Positions 33,621 through 42,621 of a stretch of DNA of 64,000 nt are shown one piece after another. Position 1 is the first letter of the stretch. Each line of letters opens with the position of its first letter. This DNA is from G963692885 sp964658655 (GTDB lineage Bacteria; Acidobacteriota; Terriglobia; Terriglobales; Acidobacteriaceae), in contig CAZZZL010000001.1 in NCBI GenBank assembly GCA_964658655.1, positions 124,001 through 188,000 of the forward strand. The letters are read 5' to 3'. Below the pieces are notes generated by a model, which saw only the letters and a list, made by a program, of their open reading frames with translations, was not told the origin of the DNA and searched no databases. A program made the position numbers and the translations under genes.

Positions 33621-35189
33621 TTACAACTGGATCTGCACCGGCTGACCGGATGAAAGACTCGGCGCTCTTTGCGCGCGCGGCTCCCACTTGGGATACATCA
33701 GCTCCGGCATCGGCTTCGACTGGAAAATCTTCCGGGTCTGTTTTGCAATCCACCGCGCAGACGTCTTCGCCTTCTTCCTGCGAGCGCTGTCGGTCGAGAT
33801 ACCCGTTCCCGCATACATCTGCCGATACAGTTTCGAGAGCAGCATAAAAGCCAGGCGGGCCTTCAGATTCGGCGTGCAGGCAGAACGCTTCCACACCGGT
33901 CCCCAGTCATAGAAACGGTCCCAGACCTTCTGCGTGCGGTCACTGATTTCGCTCGAACTCATCAAGGGGTGGGGCGTAAACATTTTCGGCCGGATGGCGG
34001 TCGGTATCAGCCAGTACTTCGTGATCGGCGTACCTTCGACCAGCGTCGGCGCGGCCGCCTGTTCCTTCTCCCAGCGATTGAAATCGACGGTGCCCGGAAA
34101 TGGCGTCATCATCACGAACTGCGCGAACGTCACGCCTGCCTTGAGCGCCACTTCTACTGTCGCGTTGAAGGTGCTCGGCTTGTCGCTCGGCAATCCAAAG
34201 ATAAACGAACCCAGAACATGCACGCCGTGCTCGCGGAAGCGTTGCAGTTGCTCGACCAGCCGGTCGCCCGAATAGTTGAAGTCCTTGAAAACATTCTTCA
34301 GACCTTCAGGAGTTACCGCCTCGACGCCTACCAGCGCACCCTTGATATTGGCCTTGCGCATGGCGTCCAGGTAATCGCCATCTTCGGCCGATTCCATCGT
34401 AATCTGTGTGAAAAAAACCATGTCCTTCGGCAGCTTTGCGAGTTCGGCCATAAGCGAGAAACGCTCGGCACGAATCTGCAACAGTTCATCGAGCTTGGCC
34501 TGGTTGTTCTGTTCGCGGGCCAACCGTAGATCCGTGAGCGTGACTGGGTAAAAATTGTCATCGGCCAGCGCGATAAAGCGGAATCCCAGGCGGCGCAGGT
34601 CAATGATCTCGTCAATCACCTTCTCGAATGACCGCTGACGCGGCTTCTGGCCATCTGTCCGCCAGACCGAGCAGAACGAGCAATGTTTGGGGCAGCCACG
34701 GATCGTCTGCACCGAGGCCCACATGTATTTGTCCGGCTGCATCAGGTCCCAGCGCGCGGCCAGGAATTCTTCGCCCTCAATCTTGCCGCCTTCATATACG
34801 CGCCGTGCATTACCGGCCTGCAGATCGCGCAGCACATTTCCCCACGCCACATCGCCATCACCCTTGACGACGGCGTCCGCATAGCCCCGCTCAAAGGGTT
34901 CGTCCGGGAACAGCGTTGCGTGGATGCCGCCATACACCACGGTCGCTCCGCGTTCATGCGCAAGTTTGCCTACCTGGTAGCCGCGCAGTGCGTTGCCGGT
35001 ATGCACGCTGATGCCGACCACATCTCCGGCTTGAATCGTCGTGGGATCGAGTTGCTCTATTGACTCATCGACCAGGATGGGATCGCCCATCTGGGACGGC
35101 GTCGCGGCGGCCAATACAAACAGCCAGCGCGGTGTAATGACAGCAGTGCCAAAGGAATTATCGCTGGGATTAACCAGGTGTACGCTCAT
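33621..35189 (-). CDS. B12-binding-domain radical SAM protein
   Basis: 522 residues. The N-terminal 130 residues are a cobalamin-binding Rossmann-like domain (VVGISVHTGNALRGYQVGKL, VVYGGIHATLFPDE). The radical SAM core carries C166-x3-C170-x2-C173 (RGCPKHCSFCSVW), followed by FIALADDNFYPV and VGVEAVTPEGLKNVFKDFNY. The C-terminal 90 residues are basic (ARRKKAKTSARWIAKQTRK). Class B enzymes of this type carry out methylations and ring rearrangements in hopanoid, antibiotic and cofactor pathways; the substrate is unknown. The B12-binding DxHxxG motif is not evident. A structured leader precedes the gene. Confidence 0.88.
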   Translation of the reverse strand: MSVHLVNPSDNSFGTAVITPRWLFVLAAATPSQMGDPILVDESIEQLDPTTIQAGDVVGISVHTGNALRGYQVGKLAHERGATVVYGGIHATLFPDEPFERGYADAVVKGDGDVAWGNVLRDLQAGNARRVYEGGKIEGEEFLAARWDLMQPDKYMWASVQTIRGCPKHCSFCSVWRTDGQKPRQRSFEKVIDEIIDLRRLGFRFIALADDNFYPVTLTDLRLAREQNNQAKLDELLQIRAERFSLMAELAKLPKDMVFFTQITMESAEDGDYLDAMRKANIKGALVGVEAVTPEGLKNVFKDFNYSGDRLVEQLQRFREHGVHVLGSFIFGLPSDKPSTFNATVEVALKAGVTFAQFVMMTPFPGTVDFNRWEKEQAAAPTLVEGTPITKYWLIPTAIRPKMFTPHPLMSSSEISDRTQKVWDRFYDWGPVWKRSACTPNLKARLAFMLLSKLYRQMYAGTGISTDSARRKKAKTSARWIAKQTRKIFQSKPMPELMYPKWEPRAQRAPSLSSGQPVQIQL

Positions 35190-35440
35190 ATACGCGGATG
35201 CCCCTGTACTACAGGAATGCCCTGAGACCGGTCGTACCGGTGGCCTCCCAGGGGGATAGAAGCCGCATCAGCGTTTTTTCCCGACGGCAGACCATGTCTG
35301 CGCGGATGCACGCTAATCATACACTTTTGTACGGTACATTACATTTGCTGACTTAGCAGTATAGTCGGATCGGACCGCCACAGTCAGTCCGATTACGCTT
35401 CCAAGCCTGGTGGCCTGCCCGCTGTGCCGCCAGCCAAGCG
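35190..35440 (-). promoter_or_regulatory. Structured leader / promoter region of the radical SAM gene
   Basis: 251 bp with no gene. Just upstream of the ATG lies a palindrome CCTGTACTACAGG (35203-35215) overlapping the only Shine-Dalgarno-like run (AGGGG on the minus strand). Beyond it is a hairpin at 35220-35253 built from ACCGGT-CGT-ACCGGT with outer CCCTG/CAGGG pairs, and further out an ATCGGAC/GTCCGAT inverted repeat (35369-35393). I could not match it to cobalamin, SAM, TPP or c-di-GMP riboswitch motifs. It also carries the spacer downstream of queE. Confidence 0.4.
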
Positions 35441-36121
35441 CTACACGCCTTTTTTCGCCGGCTCCCAGACGAACTTGTGGATCTGCAGGTTGAGCCGCGC
35501 AGGCACTCCATCCTCAAGCATCCACTCGACCAGCTGGCGGGGATCAAGCGTACAGTTCGAAGCGTCCCGCTCAATGCTTGGCCGGTTAGTGAAGGCCGGG
35601 GAGAAGAGGATGTCTTTCACCCTGCCGCTAAGTTCATGCTCCGCCACAAAGTCACGCGCAAATTCGTAATCGCGGCGGTCAGTGATCACGAACTTTACCT
35701 CGTCGCGTTCGGTAAGCGCTTCGAGGTTGGGCAGATAAAAACGCTCGCTCTCGCCTGAGCCGGGACATTTCACATCCATGATCTTGTGCACGGCTTTCGG
35801 CACATCGGCGAGGGGGCGTTCACCGCTAGTCTCGATCATCAGTTGGTAGTTTTTGGCGAGCAGGCGATCCATCAGGGGAAGCAATTCCTTTGCCTGCAGC
35901 ATAGGCTCGCCGCCGGTAAACTCCACCAGCCGCACCGGTGCCAGCTCACCAATTACCTGCTCGACTTCATCGAGAGATTGCTGATATCCACCCTTGAATG
36001 TGTATTCGGAATCACACCAGGTGCAGCGCAGGTTACATCCTGCAAGGCGCACAAAAATGCACGGCAGACCGGCGAAGCTCGACTCGCCCTGGACGGATTT
36101 ATAAGTTTCGATCAAATACAT
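35441..36121 (-). CDS. queE: 7-carboxy-7-deazaguanine synthase
   Basis: 226 residues. Radical SAM enzyme with the cluster C29-x3-C33-x2-C36 (GCNLRCTWCDSEY), the SAM-binding GGEP near residue 70 (VEFTGGEPML) and the early ETYKSVQGESSFAG motif typical of QueE. It contracts 6-carboxy-tetrahydropterin to CDG, the second dedicated step of queuosine/preQ0 synthesis. It lies 9 bp after queD. queC and queF are not in the window. Confidence 0.95.
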   Translation of the reverse strand: MYLIETYKSVQGESSFAGLPCIFVRLAGCNLRCTWCDSEYTFKGGYQQSLDEVEQVIGELAPVRLVEFTGGEPMLQAKELLPLMDRLLAKNYQLMIETSGERPLADVPKAVHKIMDVKCPGSGESERFYLPNLEALTERDEVKFVITDRRDYEFARDFVAEHELSGRVKDILFSPAFTNRPSIERDASNCTLDPRQLVEWMLEDGVPARLNLQIHKFVWEPAKKGV

Positions 36122-36130
36122 TTCGGCTGA

Positions 36131-36511
36131 TTACTCGTAGTAGCGCGCACTGGAGGTGTCTGTCTCGTACATCGTGCAGTCTTTAACAGACACGCGGCCA
36201 CCGGTCATCTCGCGCAGTTGCTGATTGGTCTCGTCGTAGAAATAGCGCGCAAGATTTTCAGCCGAAGGATTCAGCTCTGTCTTGAATGGCTCGATGTCAT
36301 TGATCATCTGGTGATCGAGCTTGTCGATCACGGGACGCATCACCTGTTTCAGCAATTTGAAGTCAAGCAGCAGCCCTGTCGCGTCCAGCTCTTTGCCCTG
36401 CAGCGTCACGAAGACTTTGTAATTATGGCCGTGCGGGTTCTCGCATTTGCCGTGATAGTTGCGCAGGTAATGTCCCGAGGAGAAACCGGCCTCGACCGTA
36501 ATTTCATACAT
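36131..36511 (-). CDS. queD: 6-carboxy-5,6,7,8-tetrahydropterin synthase
   Basis: 126 residues, normal for the family. Zinc ligands are H14 and the H27/H29 pair in ENPHGHNY, the catalytic Cys is C23 (GKCENPHGH), and later PSAENLARYFYD and VYETDTSSARYY-like C-terminus (MYETDTSSARYYE). It converts dihydroneopterin triphosphate for queuosine synthesis and feeds queE, which follows after 9 bp. No preQ1 riboswitch motif is seen in front of it. Confidence 0.95.
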   Translation of the reverse strand: MYEITVEAGFSSGHYLRNYHGKCENPHGHNYKVFVTLQGKELDATGLLLDFKLLKQVMRPVIDKLDHQMINDIEPFKTELNPSAENLARYFYDETNQQLREMTGGRVSVKDCTMYETDTSSARYYE

Positions 36512-36581
36512 TTGATTCGTATCCTTGCTGGCTGCTCCCTGGAGAACAAAACGGGTGGAACGCCAACTCCCATTCTAACGG

Positions 36582-36845
36582 CTATTGACTGCGTTTCCGG
36601 CGCCTCGCGGATTCGGCGTCCCGCTGAGCTTCGTTCCGCCGCTCCACCTGTTCGAACAGTGCCGTCATTACACCGCCAAATGCTGCGACGACTGCCCCGA
36701 GAAACAGGAAGAGCGAAGTCGTCTTCCATAGCGAGCCGTTCCCGGGCAGGCCGGGTTGCAGAGCGCTTTCAGTAAACATCATGCCGCACGATACCAGTGA
36801 AAACAGCAGCAGGGTTGCGGCGAGAATATATAGATTGCGCGACAT
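36582..36845 (-). CDS. Small two-helix membrane protein between dinG and queD
   Basis: 87 residues, ATG start. Two hydrophobic segments (YILAATLLLFSLVSCGMMF and TTSLFLFLGAVVAAFGGVMT) are followed by a highly charged tail (RRNEAQRDAESARRRKRSQ). LVSCG could be read as a lipobox, but the second helix and basic tail suggest a bitopic or hairpin inner-membrane protein with the tail in the cytosol. It lies 12 bp after dinG and 70 bp before queD on the same strand, so it is probably co-transcribed. Function unknown. Confidence 0.6.
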   Translation of the reverse strand: MSRNLYILAATLLLFSLVSCGMMFTESALQPGLPGNGSLWKTTSLFLFLGAVVAAFGGVMTALFEQVERRNEAQRDAESARRRKRSQ

Positions 36846-36857
36846 GTTTTCTTTAGA

Positions 36858-38966
36858 CTACGCCTTCGCCTTCAGCTTTTCGGGCGGGTTGAAGAACTCG
36901 TCGACTATGGCAATGTCGTGCGTCACCCTGTATGGCGGCAGGCTGTCAAGAAATACTTTTCCATAGCGTTGTCGCTGCAACCGCGGATCGAGCAGCACCA
37001 GCACGCCGCGATCTTCGAGCGAACGGATCAGCCGTCCAAAACCCTGCTTCAGCGTGATGACTGCCTGCGGTACCTGGTACTCGAAAAACGGGCTGCGGCC
37101 TTCCGATTCAATCGCGCGCATACGTGCTGCCACCACCGGATCGCTCGGCACGGCAAATGGCAGCTTGTCGATAATGACGCAGCTTAGCGCCTCTCCCTGC
37201 ACATCCACTCCCTGCCAGAACGAGGACGTCCCGAACAACACTGCATTCGGTGTTGTTCGGAATTCTTCAAGCAGAGCTTTCTTCGGTGCCGTGCCCTGCA
37301 GCAGCAGCGGATAGTCGAGTTCGACGAGCAATCGGTCGTGCACATCGCGCATCTGCGCATAGCTGGTGAAAAGACAGAATGCCCGGCCTTTCGTGATACC
37401 CAGAACCCGGCAAATTTTTCGCGTTGCCTCGACGACGAAGTTGGGATCGCGCGGGTCCGGCATATCCGGCGGCAGATAAAGCAGCGCCTGCTCCGCATAC
37501 TTGAAGTGCGAGGGAACGATCATTTCGCGCGCATCGTTCATGCCCAGGCGACGGCGCAGATGCGCGAATCCGCCTTCCACAGTGAGCGTGGCCGAGGTCA
37601 GCACCACACTCGCGAAATTCTCGAAGAGCGTAGCGTCGAGGATTTCTGAAACGTCAATCGGTGTGGCCTGCAGATACGTATTCCGGACCGATTGGCGAAG
37701 CGCTCCGGCGGAACGCCGCTCGATCCAGAACACAGTGTTCTTGTCCTCCGCTTCGAGCAGAAACTTGAGATGCTCCCGAATATCCGTCGTCCGCTTCTTG
37801 AGACCGGTCGCCTCTTCAACATTGCGTACCCGGTCGAGCTCTCCTTCCAGCCGATGCAACGCGTTCGTCAGTCCGAGATACAGGTCACCATACGTTTCGA
37901 GGAATTCATCGCGTCCCTCGAAGGGCATCCGGTTGTCGCCGCCGTTCCCCGGGGGATGGGGCAGCGCTCCGAAAAACATCCGGGCCCGTTCACGCACCAG
38001 CTGCGCCGACGAAGTGATCCCGGCAGAAAGCGCTTGCTTGTTCCGCAGGGTTGCTTCAAGATCGCGCACCAGTTCCTCGAACCTGACATTGCTCAGCCCG
38101 ATCCCGAAATAGCTGCCGGCGATGTCTTCGAGTTCGTGCGCTTCATCAAAAATCACAGCAAACGCTTCGGGGAGGATGCCGACGTCCGGAGCCGATTTAG
38201 CATGCTGGCGGATGGCCAAATCAGCAAAAAACAGGTGGTGATTGACAATAATCACGTCACTTTCGACAGCTTTTCGACGCATTTCCGTGATGAAACAGTT
38301 GTCGTAATTAGGGCATGTCGTTCCCAGGCAGGCTTCGGTTCGCGCGTCCAGCTTGTGCCATAATTGGCTGTTTTCAGGCAATCCATCGACTTCTGCGCGG
38401 TCCCCGGTCGTCGTGGTCTTCTCCCACGCCGCTATCTTCTGATACTGGTCGATTTCCTCCAGTCCGTTAAGGATGGGCGTATTCGCCAGCGCATACAGCT
38501 TGTGGCGGCAGAGATAGTTCGCACGGCCCTTCATGTAGCAGACTTTCAACTCACCCAGCAGCGATTCGAGGAAAGGTATGTCCTTGAAAAAAAGCTGTTC
38601 CTGCAGGTTCTTGGTGCCTGTCGAGATGATCACGCGCTGGCCGCTGCGCAGGGCCGGCAGTAGATAGGCAAGGGTTTTGCCGGTACCGGTTCCGGCCTCT
38701 ACTATCAGATGTTTACGCTCAGTAAGCGCACGCTCAACCGCCTGCGCCATCTCCAGCTGGCCCTTACGAAATTCGTAGGGCAGTGGTGATTGCGCAAGCA
38801 CCCCGCCGGGCGCGAAAAACTGGTGCAGCGACGGCAGTTTGCCAGTCGCATTTTTCCACGATGAACCTGAAGCGGGTTGGGGTATGGGCGGCTGCGAGGT
38901 GATGGACACGGGCTGGCCGCTCCCTGAAACGACCCTCTCCCTATAATAGAGGAGCCCGGTGAACAC
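36858..38966 (-). CDS. dinG: DinG/XPD-type ATP-dependent DNA helicase
   Basis: 702 residues from GTG 38966; the first 20 residues are uncertain and an internal GTG at residue 20 is possible. Superfamily 2 helicase with Walker A VEAGTGTGKTLAYLLPAL (91-98 core), an Fe-S domain cysteine set (CYMKGRANYLC, then CLGTTC and CFITEM), DEAH box FDEAHELEDIAG, and the C-terminal motif VI region IKQGFGRLIRS-like LKQGFGRLIRSLEDRG. DinG unwinds 5'-3' and resolves R-loops and other structures. Divergent from der. Confidence 0.92.
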   Translation of the reverse strand: MFTGLLYYRERVVSGSGQPVSITSQPPIPQPASGSSWKNATGKLPSLHQFFAPGGVLAQSPLPYEFRKGQLEMAQAVERALTERKHLIVEAGTGTGKTLAYLLPALRSGQRVIISTGTKNLQEQLFFKDIPFLESLLGELKVCYMKGRANYLCRHKLYALANTPILNGLEEIDQYQKIAAWEKTTTTGDRAEVDGLPENSQLWHKLDARTEACLGTTCPNYDNCFITEMRRKAVESDVIIVNHHLFFADLAIRQHAKSAPDVGILPEAFAVIFDEAHELEDIAGSYFGIGLSNVRFEELVRDLEATLRNKQALSAGITSSAQLVRERARMFFGALPHPPGNGGDNRMPFEGRDEFLETYGDLYLGLTNALHRLEGELDRVRNVEEATGLKKRTTDIREHLKFLLEAEDKNTVFWIERRSAGALRQSVRNTYLQATPIDVSEILDATLFENFASVVLTSATLTVEGGFAHLRRRLGMNDAREMIVPSHFKYAEQALLYLPPDMPDPRDPNFVVEATRKICRVLGITKGRAFCLFTSYAQMRDVHDRLLVELDYPLLLQGTAPKKALLEEFRTTPNAVLFGTSSFWQGVDVQGEALSCVIIDKLPFAVPSDPVVAARMRAIESEGRSPFFEYQVPQAVITLKQGFGRLIRSLEDRGVLVLLDPRLQRQRYGKVFLDSLPPYRVTHDIAIVDEFFNPPEKLKAKA

Positions 38967-39032
38967 GCCCGGGCCAATCCGCCTCAGAATCGATGTAACA
39001 AGTTGACGTCATCCCGAAACAGGAAATCCGCT

Positions 39033-40517
39033 GTGTCCGCTGCCGAATTGGCAGCCGCACCTCTTTTTGCTATTTGTGGCCGGCCGAATGTCGGCAAGTC
39101 AACACTTTTCAACCGGCTCACGAAGAGCCGCCGCTCCATTGTCGGCGACGAGCCGGGCATCACCCGCGATCGCATTTACGGCGAAGTGGAATGGATGGGT
39201 CACGTGGCCCGCATCGTCGACACCGGCGGCATCGTGCCGGACGATGAAGAACTTATCCCGGCCGAAATTTTTCTCCAGGCCAAGGTGGCACTCGAAGAAG
39301 CAGATGCCGTCGTGATGGTCGTCGACGGCCGGACGGAGCTTGCCTCGCCGGACATCGAGCTCGCCCGCATCCTCATCCGTTCGGGTAAGCCTCTGTTTCT
39401 TGCCGTCAACAAGATTGATACAGAAGCGATGGAAGCTGCGGCAGAAAACTTCCGCACCCTCGGCATCAGCAATCTCTACTCCATCTCTTCGGAACACGCG
39501 CTCGGCATTGGCGACCTGCTCGATGCGATCTGGGAAGTTTTGCTGTGGCCGGAAAAGACGGCTGAGCAGATCGCGGCAAAAGAAGAAGATGACTTTCCAG
39601 AGCTTGACGATTTCGATCCCGAAGCAGACCCCGACGCTGAGACCAGCGACGAAAAGCAGGCCGTGCATCGCACGCACGGTGAATATGAACAGCGCGAAAC
39701 ATCTGTCGCCATCATCGGCCGGCCGAATGTCGGCAAGTCAACTTTGCTGAACGCCCTGACTGGCACCTCGCGCGCCATCGTTTCGCCGATAGCCGGAACG
39801 ACGCGCGACGCGGTCGACGAAGCCATCGAGTACGAAGGCATGACGCTTCGCTTCGTCGACACCGCTGGTATTCGCCGCAAGGGCAAGACTGAAGAGATGG
39901 CAGAGAAGTTGTCTGTCGTCATGGCGCGCCGTCACCTTGAAGCAGCCGATGTCGCCCTTTTGATCATTGATGCCAATGAAGGTGTCACATCATCCGACGC
40001 GCACATCGGCGGCTACGCACATGAGAGCGGACGGTCAGTGATCATCATCGTCAACAAGTGGGACATGGTGACGACTGGCCGCACCGACGGCAAGCCGCCT
40101 GCCGATCGCCAGATCTTCGAAACGCAGATACGCAATGTCCTGAAGTACCTGCACTATGCGCCGATCATCTTCCTCTCAGCCATGCAGCGGACCAATCTTC
40201 ATCTCGTGCTGGCGAAGGTCAAGCTGGTCGCCGCTGAGCGTCGCAAGCGCGTCACCACCGGCCAGATGAACCGCTTCCTGGAGCGGGTCGATTTCCAGCG
40301 AGCGCCCGTGCCGATGGCAAAACGTATCCGCATCTACTACATGACCCAGGCAGCCGTCGCTCCACCGACATTTGTCCTGTTTACCGATCGTGATATCAAG
40401 CTGCACTTCTCGTTCGAACGCTTTCTGGAAAACCAGATCCGAGAATCCTTTGGCTTCGAAGGCACACCCATCTGGTTCAAGGTCAAAGCGCGCGGTCGCA
40501 AAGGCAAACTTCTCTAG
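39033..40517 (+). CDS. der: Ribosome-assembly GTPase Der (EngA)
   Basis: 494 residues from GTG 39033, which has AGGA 8 nt upstream; TTG 39003 in the same frame is the longer option. Two tandem GTPase domains: first with CGRPNVGKST, DEPGITRD and DTGG; second with IGRPNVGKSTLLNALTGTSR, GTTRDAVDE and NKWDMV. Between them is an acidic linker (EEDDFPELDDFDPEADPDAE) longer than usual. A KH-like C-domain ends the protein. It acts in 50S subunit maturation. Confidence 0.95.
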   Translation: MSAAELAAAPLFAICGRPNVGKSTLFNRLTKSRRSIVGDEPGITRDRIYGEVEWMGHVARIVDTGGIVPDDEELIPAEIFLQAKVALEEADAVVMVVDGRTELASPDIELARILIRSGKPLFLAVNKIDTEAMEAAAENFRTLGISNLYSISSEHALGIGDLLDAIWEVLLWPEKTAEQIAAKEEDDFPELDDFDPEADPDAETSDEKQAVHRTHGEYEQRETSVAIIGRPNVGKSTLLNALTGTSRAIVSPIAGTTRDAVDEAIEYEGMTLRFVDTAGIRRKGKTEEMAEKLSVVMARRHLEAADVALLIIDANEGVTSSDAHIGGYAHESGRSVIIIVNKWDMVTTGRTDGKPPADRQIFETQIRNVLKYLHYAPIIFLSAMQRTNLHLVLAKVKLVAAERRKRVTTGQMNRFLERVDFQRAPVPMAKRIRIYYMTQAAVAPPTFVLFTDRDIKLHFSFERFLENQIRESFGFEGTPIWFKVKARGRKGKLL

Positions 40518-40580
40518 CGATTTGCCATCGAGGCGGACGCGCCGTTGGCGCTTATGTTTCCGTTGGTCGCATAGCTCCGC
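40514..40580 (+). repeat. Post-stop hairpin element, copy A
   Basis: Begins in the der stop codon. The first 22 bp (40514-40535) are identical to 42618-42639 after the ABC permease. The next bases fold as GCGCC-GTT-GGCGC. The following 25 nt are also alignable with copy B. Confidence 0.75.
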
Positions 40581-40655
40581 TTCAGCCGATGAGCCCTTTG
40601 CTCCAGCTTGTTTTTTCTTCTCAAGCGAGCCTGTTCGCGTTAAGTTGGAGCGGTG

Positions 40656-41597
40656 ATGTCTACAGCAAAACAGGCAAGTGCGCTTTCGATACGTGGCCTG
40701 CGGAAGGCCTTTGACGATGTGGTTGCTGTCGATGGTCTCGACCTCGAGGTAATGCGCGGGGAGTGCTTTGGCCTGCTTGGCCCTAACGGTGCGGGCAAGA
40801 CGACGACGATTGAAATCTGCGAAGGACTGACGAAACCGGACGCAGGCACGGTGGAACTGCTTGGCCTGCAATGGAAAAGTCAGGCGAACGAACTGCGCCA
40901 GAAGATCGGCGTGCAGTTGCAGGAAACGCAGTTTCCCGAAAAGCTCGAAGTCAAAGAAGTGCTGACTCTTTTCCGCAGCTTCTTCAAGCAGGGGCTGACC
41001 ATTGAGCAATCCATTGCCATGGCACATCTCGAAGAAAAACGAAGTGCGCGCGTCGGCGGATTATCCGGTGGCCAGAAGCAGCGGTTGGCGATGGCCTGCG
41101 CGCTGGTTGGCGATCCCGAACTTCTGTTCCTAGACGAGCCGACGACTGGGCTCGATCCGCAGGCGCGACGCAACCTGTGGGACCTGGTCGATGAGCTCAA
41201 ACGCTCCGGCCGCACGATCATTCTGACGACGCACTACATGGATGAAGCCGAGCGCCTGTGTGATCGCGTCGCCGTGATGGATCATGGGCGCATCATCGCA
41301 CTCGGCACTCCAAAAGAATTAATTGCCTCGATTGGCGGCGAGCAGATCGTCGAGTTTGCTACAGGTGCAGGGGTAGCTCTCGATCCGGCCCGGCTCACTG
41401 TTCTGCCGGGCATTCATTCTTACAAGATGTTTGCCGGTGTGCATCAGCTTTCGGTTTCTGAATTGCACACTGCGGTGCCGGAGATCTTTGCGGCGCTCGC
41501 TGAGCAGCAACTGCCACTGACAGAATTTCGCACGCATTCAGCGACGCTTGAGGATGTATTCGTATCGTTGACCGGAAGGAATTTGCGCGATGAGTAG
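40656..41597 (+). CDS. ABC-2 exporter ATP-binding protein
   Basis: 313 residues from ATG 40656 (GGAG 5 nt before); an adjacent GTG at 40653 is the alternative. Walker A GPNGAGKTTTIEICEGL, Q-loop VQLQETQFPEKLEV, ABC signature LSGGQKQRLAMA, Walker B LLFLDEPTTGLD and H-switch TTHYMDEAERLCD are intact. It resembles the CcmA/DrrA-type drug or lipid export ATPases. Its gene overlaps the permease by 8 bp. Confidence 0.93.
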   Translation: MSTAKQASALSIRGLRKAFDDVVAVDGLDLEVMRGECFGLLGPNGAGKTTTIEICEGLTKPDAGTVELLGLQWKSQANELRQKIGVQLQETQFPEKLEVKEVLTLFRSFFKQGLTIEQSIAMAHLEEKRSARVGGLSGGQKQRLAMACALVGDPELLFLDEPTTGLDPQARRNLWDLVDELKRSGRTIILTTHYMDEAERLCDRVAVMDHGRIIALGTPKELIASIGGEQIVEFATGAGVALDPARLTVLPGIHSYKMFAGVHQLSVSELHTAVPEIFAALAEQQLPLTEFRTHSATLEDVFVSLTGRNLRDE

Positions 41598-42621
41598 TTT
41601 TTCCGAAAGCTCTCTCTACCAGTTGACTGCGCAACGCTTCCGTCTCTTCTTCCGTGAGCCTGAAGCTGTGTTCTGGATCTTCGTCTTCCCGCTGCTGCTG
41701 GCTGTCGGCCTGAGCATTGCATTCAGGAATCGTCCCGCCGAGGTCCTGCAAGTTGGCGGCACCACTGCGCAAATCACGAAGGCGCTGAATGCAGACAAGG
41801 GGCTGACGGCGACAACACTGGATGAGGCGGATGGCCGAAAATCGCTGGCGCTTGGAAGGATTCTCGTACTCGCTGTACAGGGTACAGCAGGTGTTACGTT
41901 TTACTACGATGATACGAATCCCGATGCGCGCACCGCCAAGCTGATCGCCGATCATGCGATCCAACAGGCGAATGGCCAGCACAATGTTATCGCTACACAG
42001 AATGAGCAGGTACACGAAGCGGGCGCCCGCTACATCGACTTCGTGATCCCCGGACTACTGGGAATGAATCTGATGAGTTCGGCGATCTGGGCGCTCGGCT
42101 TTGCGATTGTCGAAGCACGGCAGAAGAAACTGCTGAAGCGGCTGGTCGCCTCACCCATGCCGCGCTGGCAATACCTATCATCGTTCCTGCTCTCGCGCCT
42201 GCTTATACTGGTCATCGAGGTGGGCGTTTTCCTGGCCTTCGCTCGCCTCGTTTTTGGAGTGCGCTTTCGCGGACCCATCTGGCAGCTTGCCCTGCTCTGC
42301 ATCCTTACTTCGCTCAGCTTTTCGGCGCTGGGACTTCTGCTCTCCTCGCGTGCGAAGACGATGGAAGCTGCGTCCGGTCTGATGAACCTGACGATGCTGC
42401 CCATGTGGATCCTGTCGGGCGTCTTCTTTTCCGCCACACGCTTTCCGCATGTCATTCAGCCAATCATTCATGCCTTACCACTAACAGCGGCAATCGACGC
42501 GATCCGTGGGAATATGCTGCAGGGTCTCGTCTTTTCACAGTTGCTGACGCCGATTGCCGTCATGCTCGGCTGGCTCATTATCTGTTTTTCATTGGCGCTC
42601 CGCATTTTCAGATGGCGCTAG
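41590..42621 (+). CDS. ABC-2 type transporter permease
   Basis: 343 residues. One N-terminal helix (FWIFVFPLLLAVGLSIAF), a periplasmic domain of about 140 residues, and five further helices from VIPGLLGMNLMSSAIWALGF onward, as in DrrB/NodJ/CcmB-like ABC-2 permeases. LLKRLVASPMPRWQYLSSFL is the coupling-helix region. Translation is coupled to the ATPase gene. Substrate unknown; no regulator or efflux partner is nearby. Confidence 0.9.
   Translation: MSSFSESSLYQLTAQRFRLFFREPEAVFWIFVFPLLLAVGLSIAFRNRPAEVLQVGGTTAQITKALNADKGLTATTLDEADGRKSLALGRILVLAVQGTAGVTFYYDDTNPDARTAKLIADHAIQQANGQHNVIATQNEQVHEAGARYIDFVIPGLLGMNLMSSAIWALGFAIVEARQKKLLKRLVASPMPRWQYLSSFLLSRLLILVIEVGVFLAFARLVFGVRFRGPIWQLALLCILTSLSFSALGLLLSSRAKTMEAASGLMNLTMLPMWILSGVFFSATRFPHVIQPIIHALPLTAAIDAIRGNMLQGLVFSQLLTPIAVMLGWLIICFSLALRIFRWR

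Noticed and set aside
33669..34529. Long plus-strand open frame (286 residues) opposite the radical SAM gene
   Set aside because: Antisense to a gene with clear catalytic motifs; Arg/His-rich shadow composition.
35190..35440. Cobalamin riboswitch for the B12-binding radical SAM gene
   Set aside because: The conserved B12-box segments (such as GCCACTG) are not present in proper order; only unassigned hairpins remain.
36512..36581. preQ1 riboswitch in front of queD
   Set aside because: The short spacer has no C-rich loop/A-rich tail motif of preQ1-I and no larger class-II/III layout that I can recognise.
38942..38947. TATAAT on the plus strand as the der promoter
   Set aside because: The hexamer is perfect, but there is no acceptable -35 at 16-18 bp, and it lies inside the possible dinG 5' end; left unannotated.
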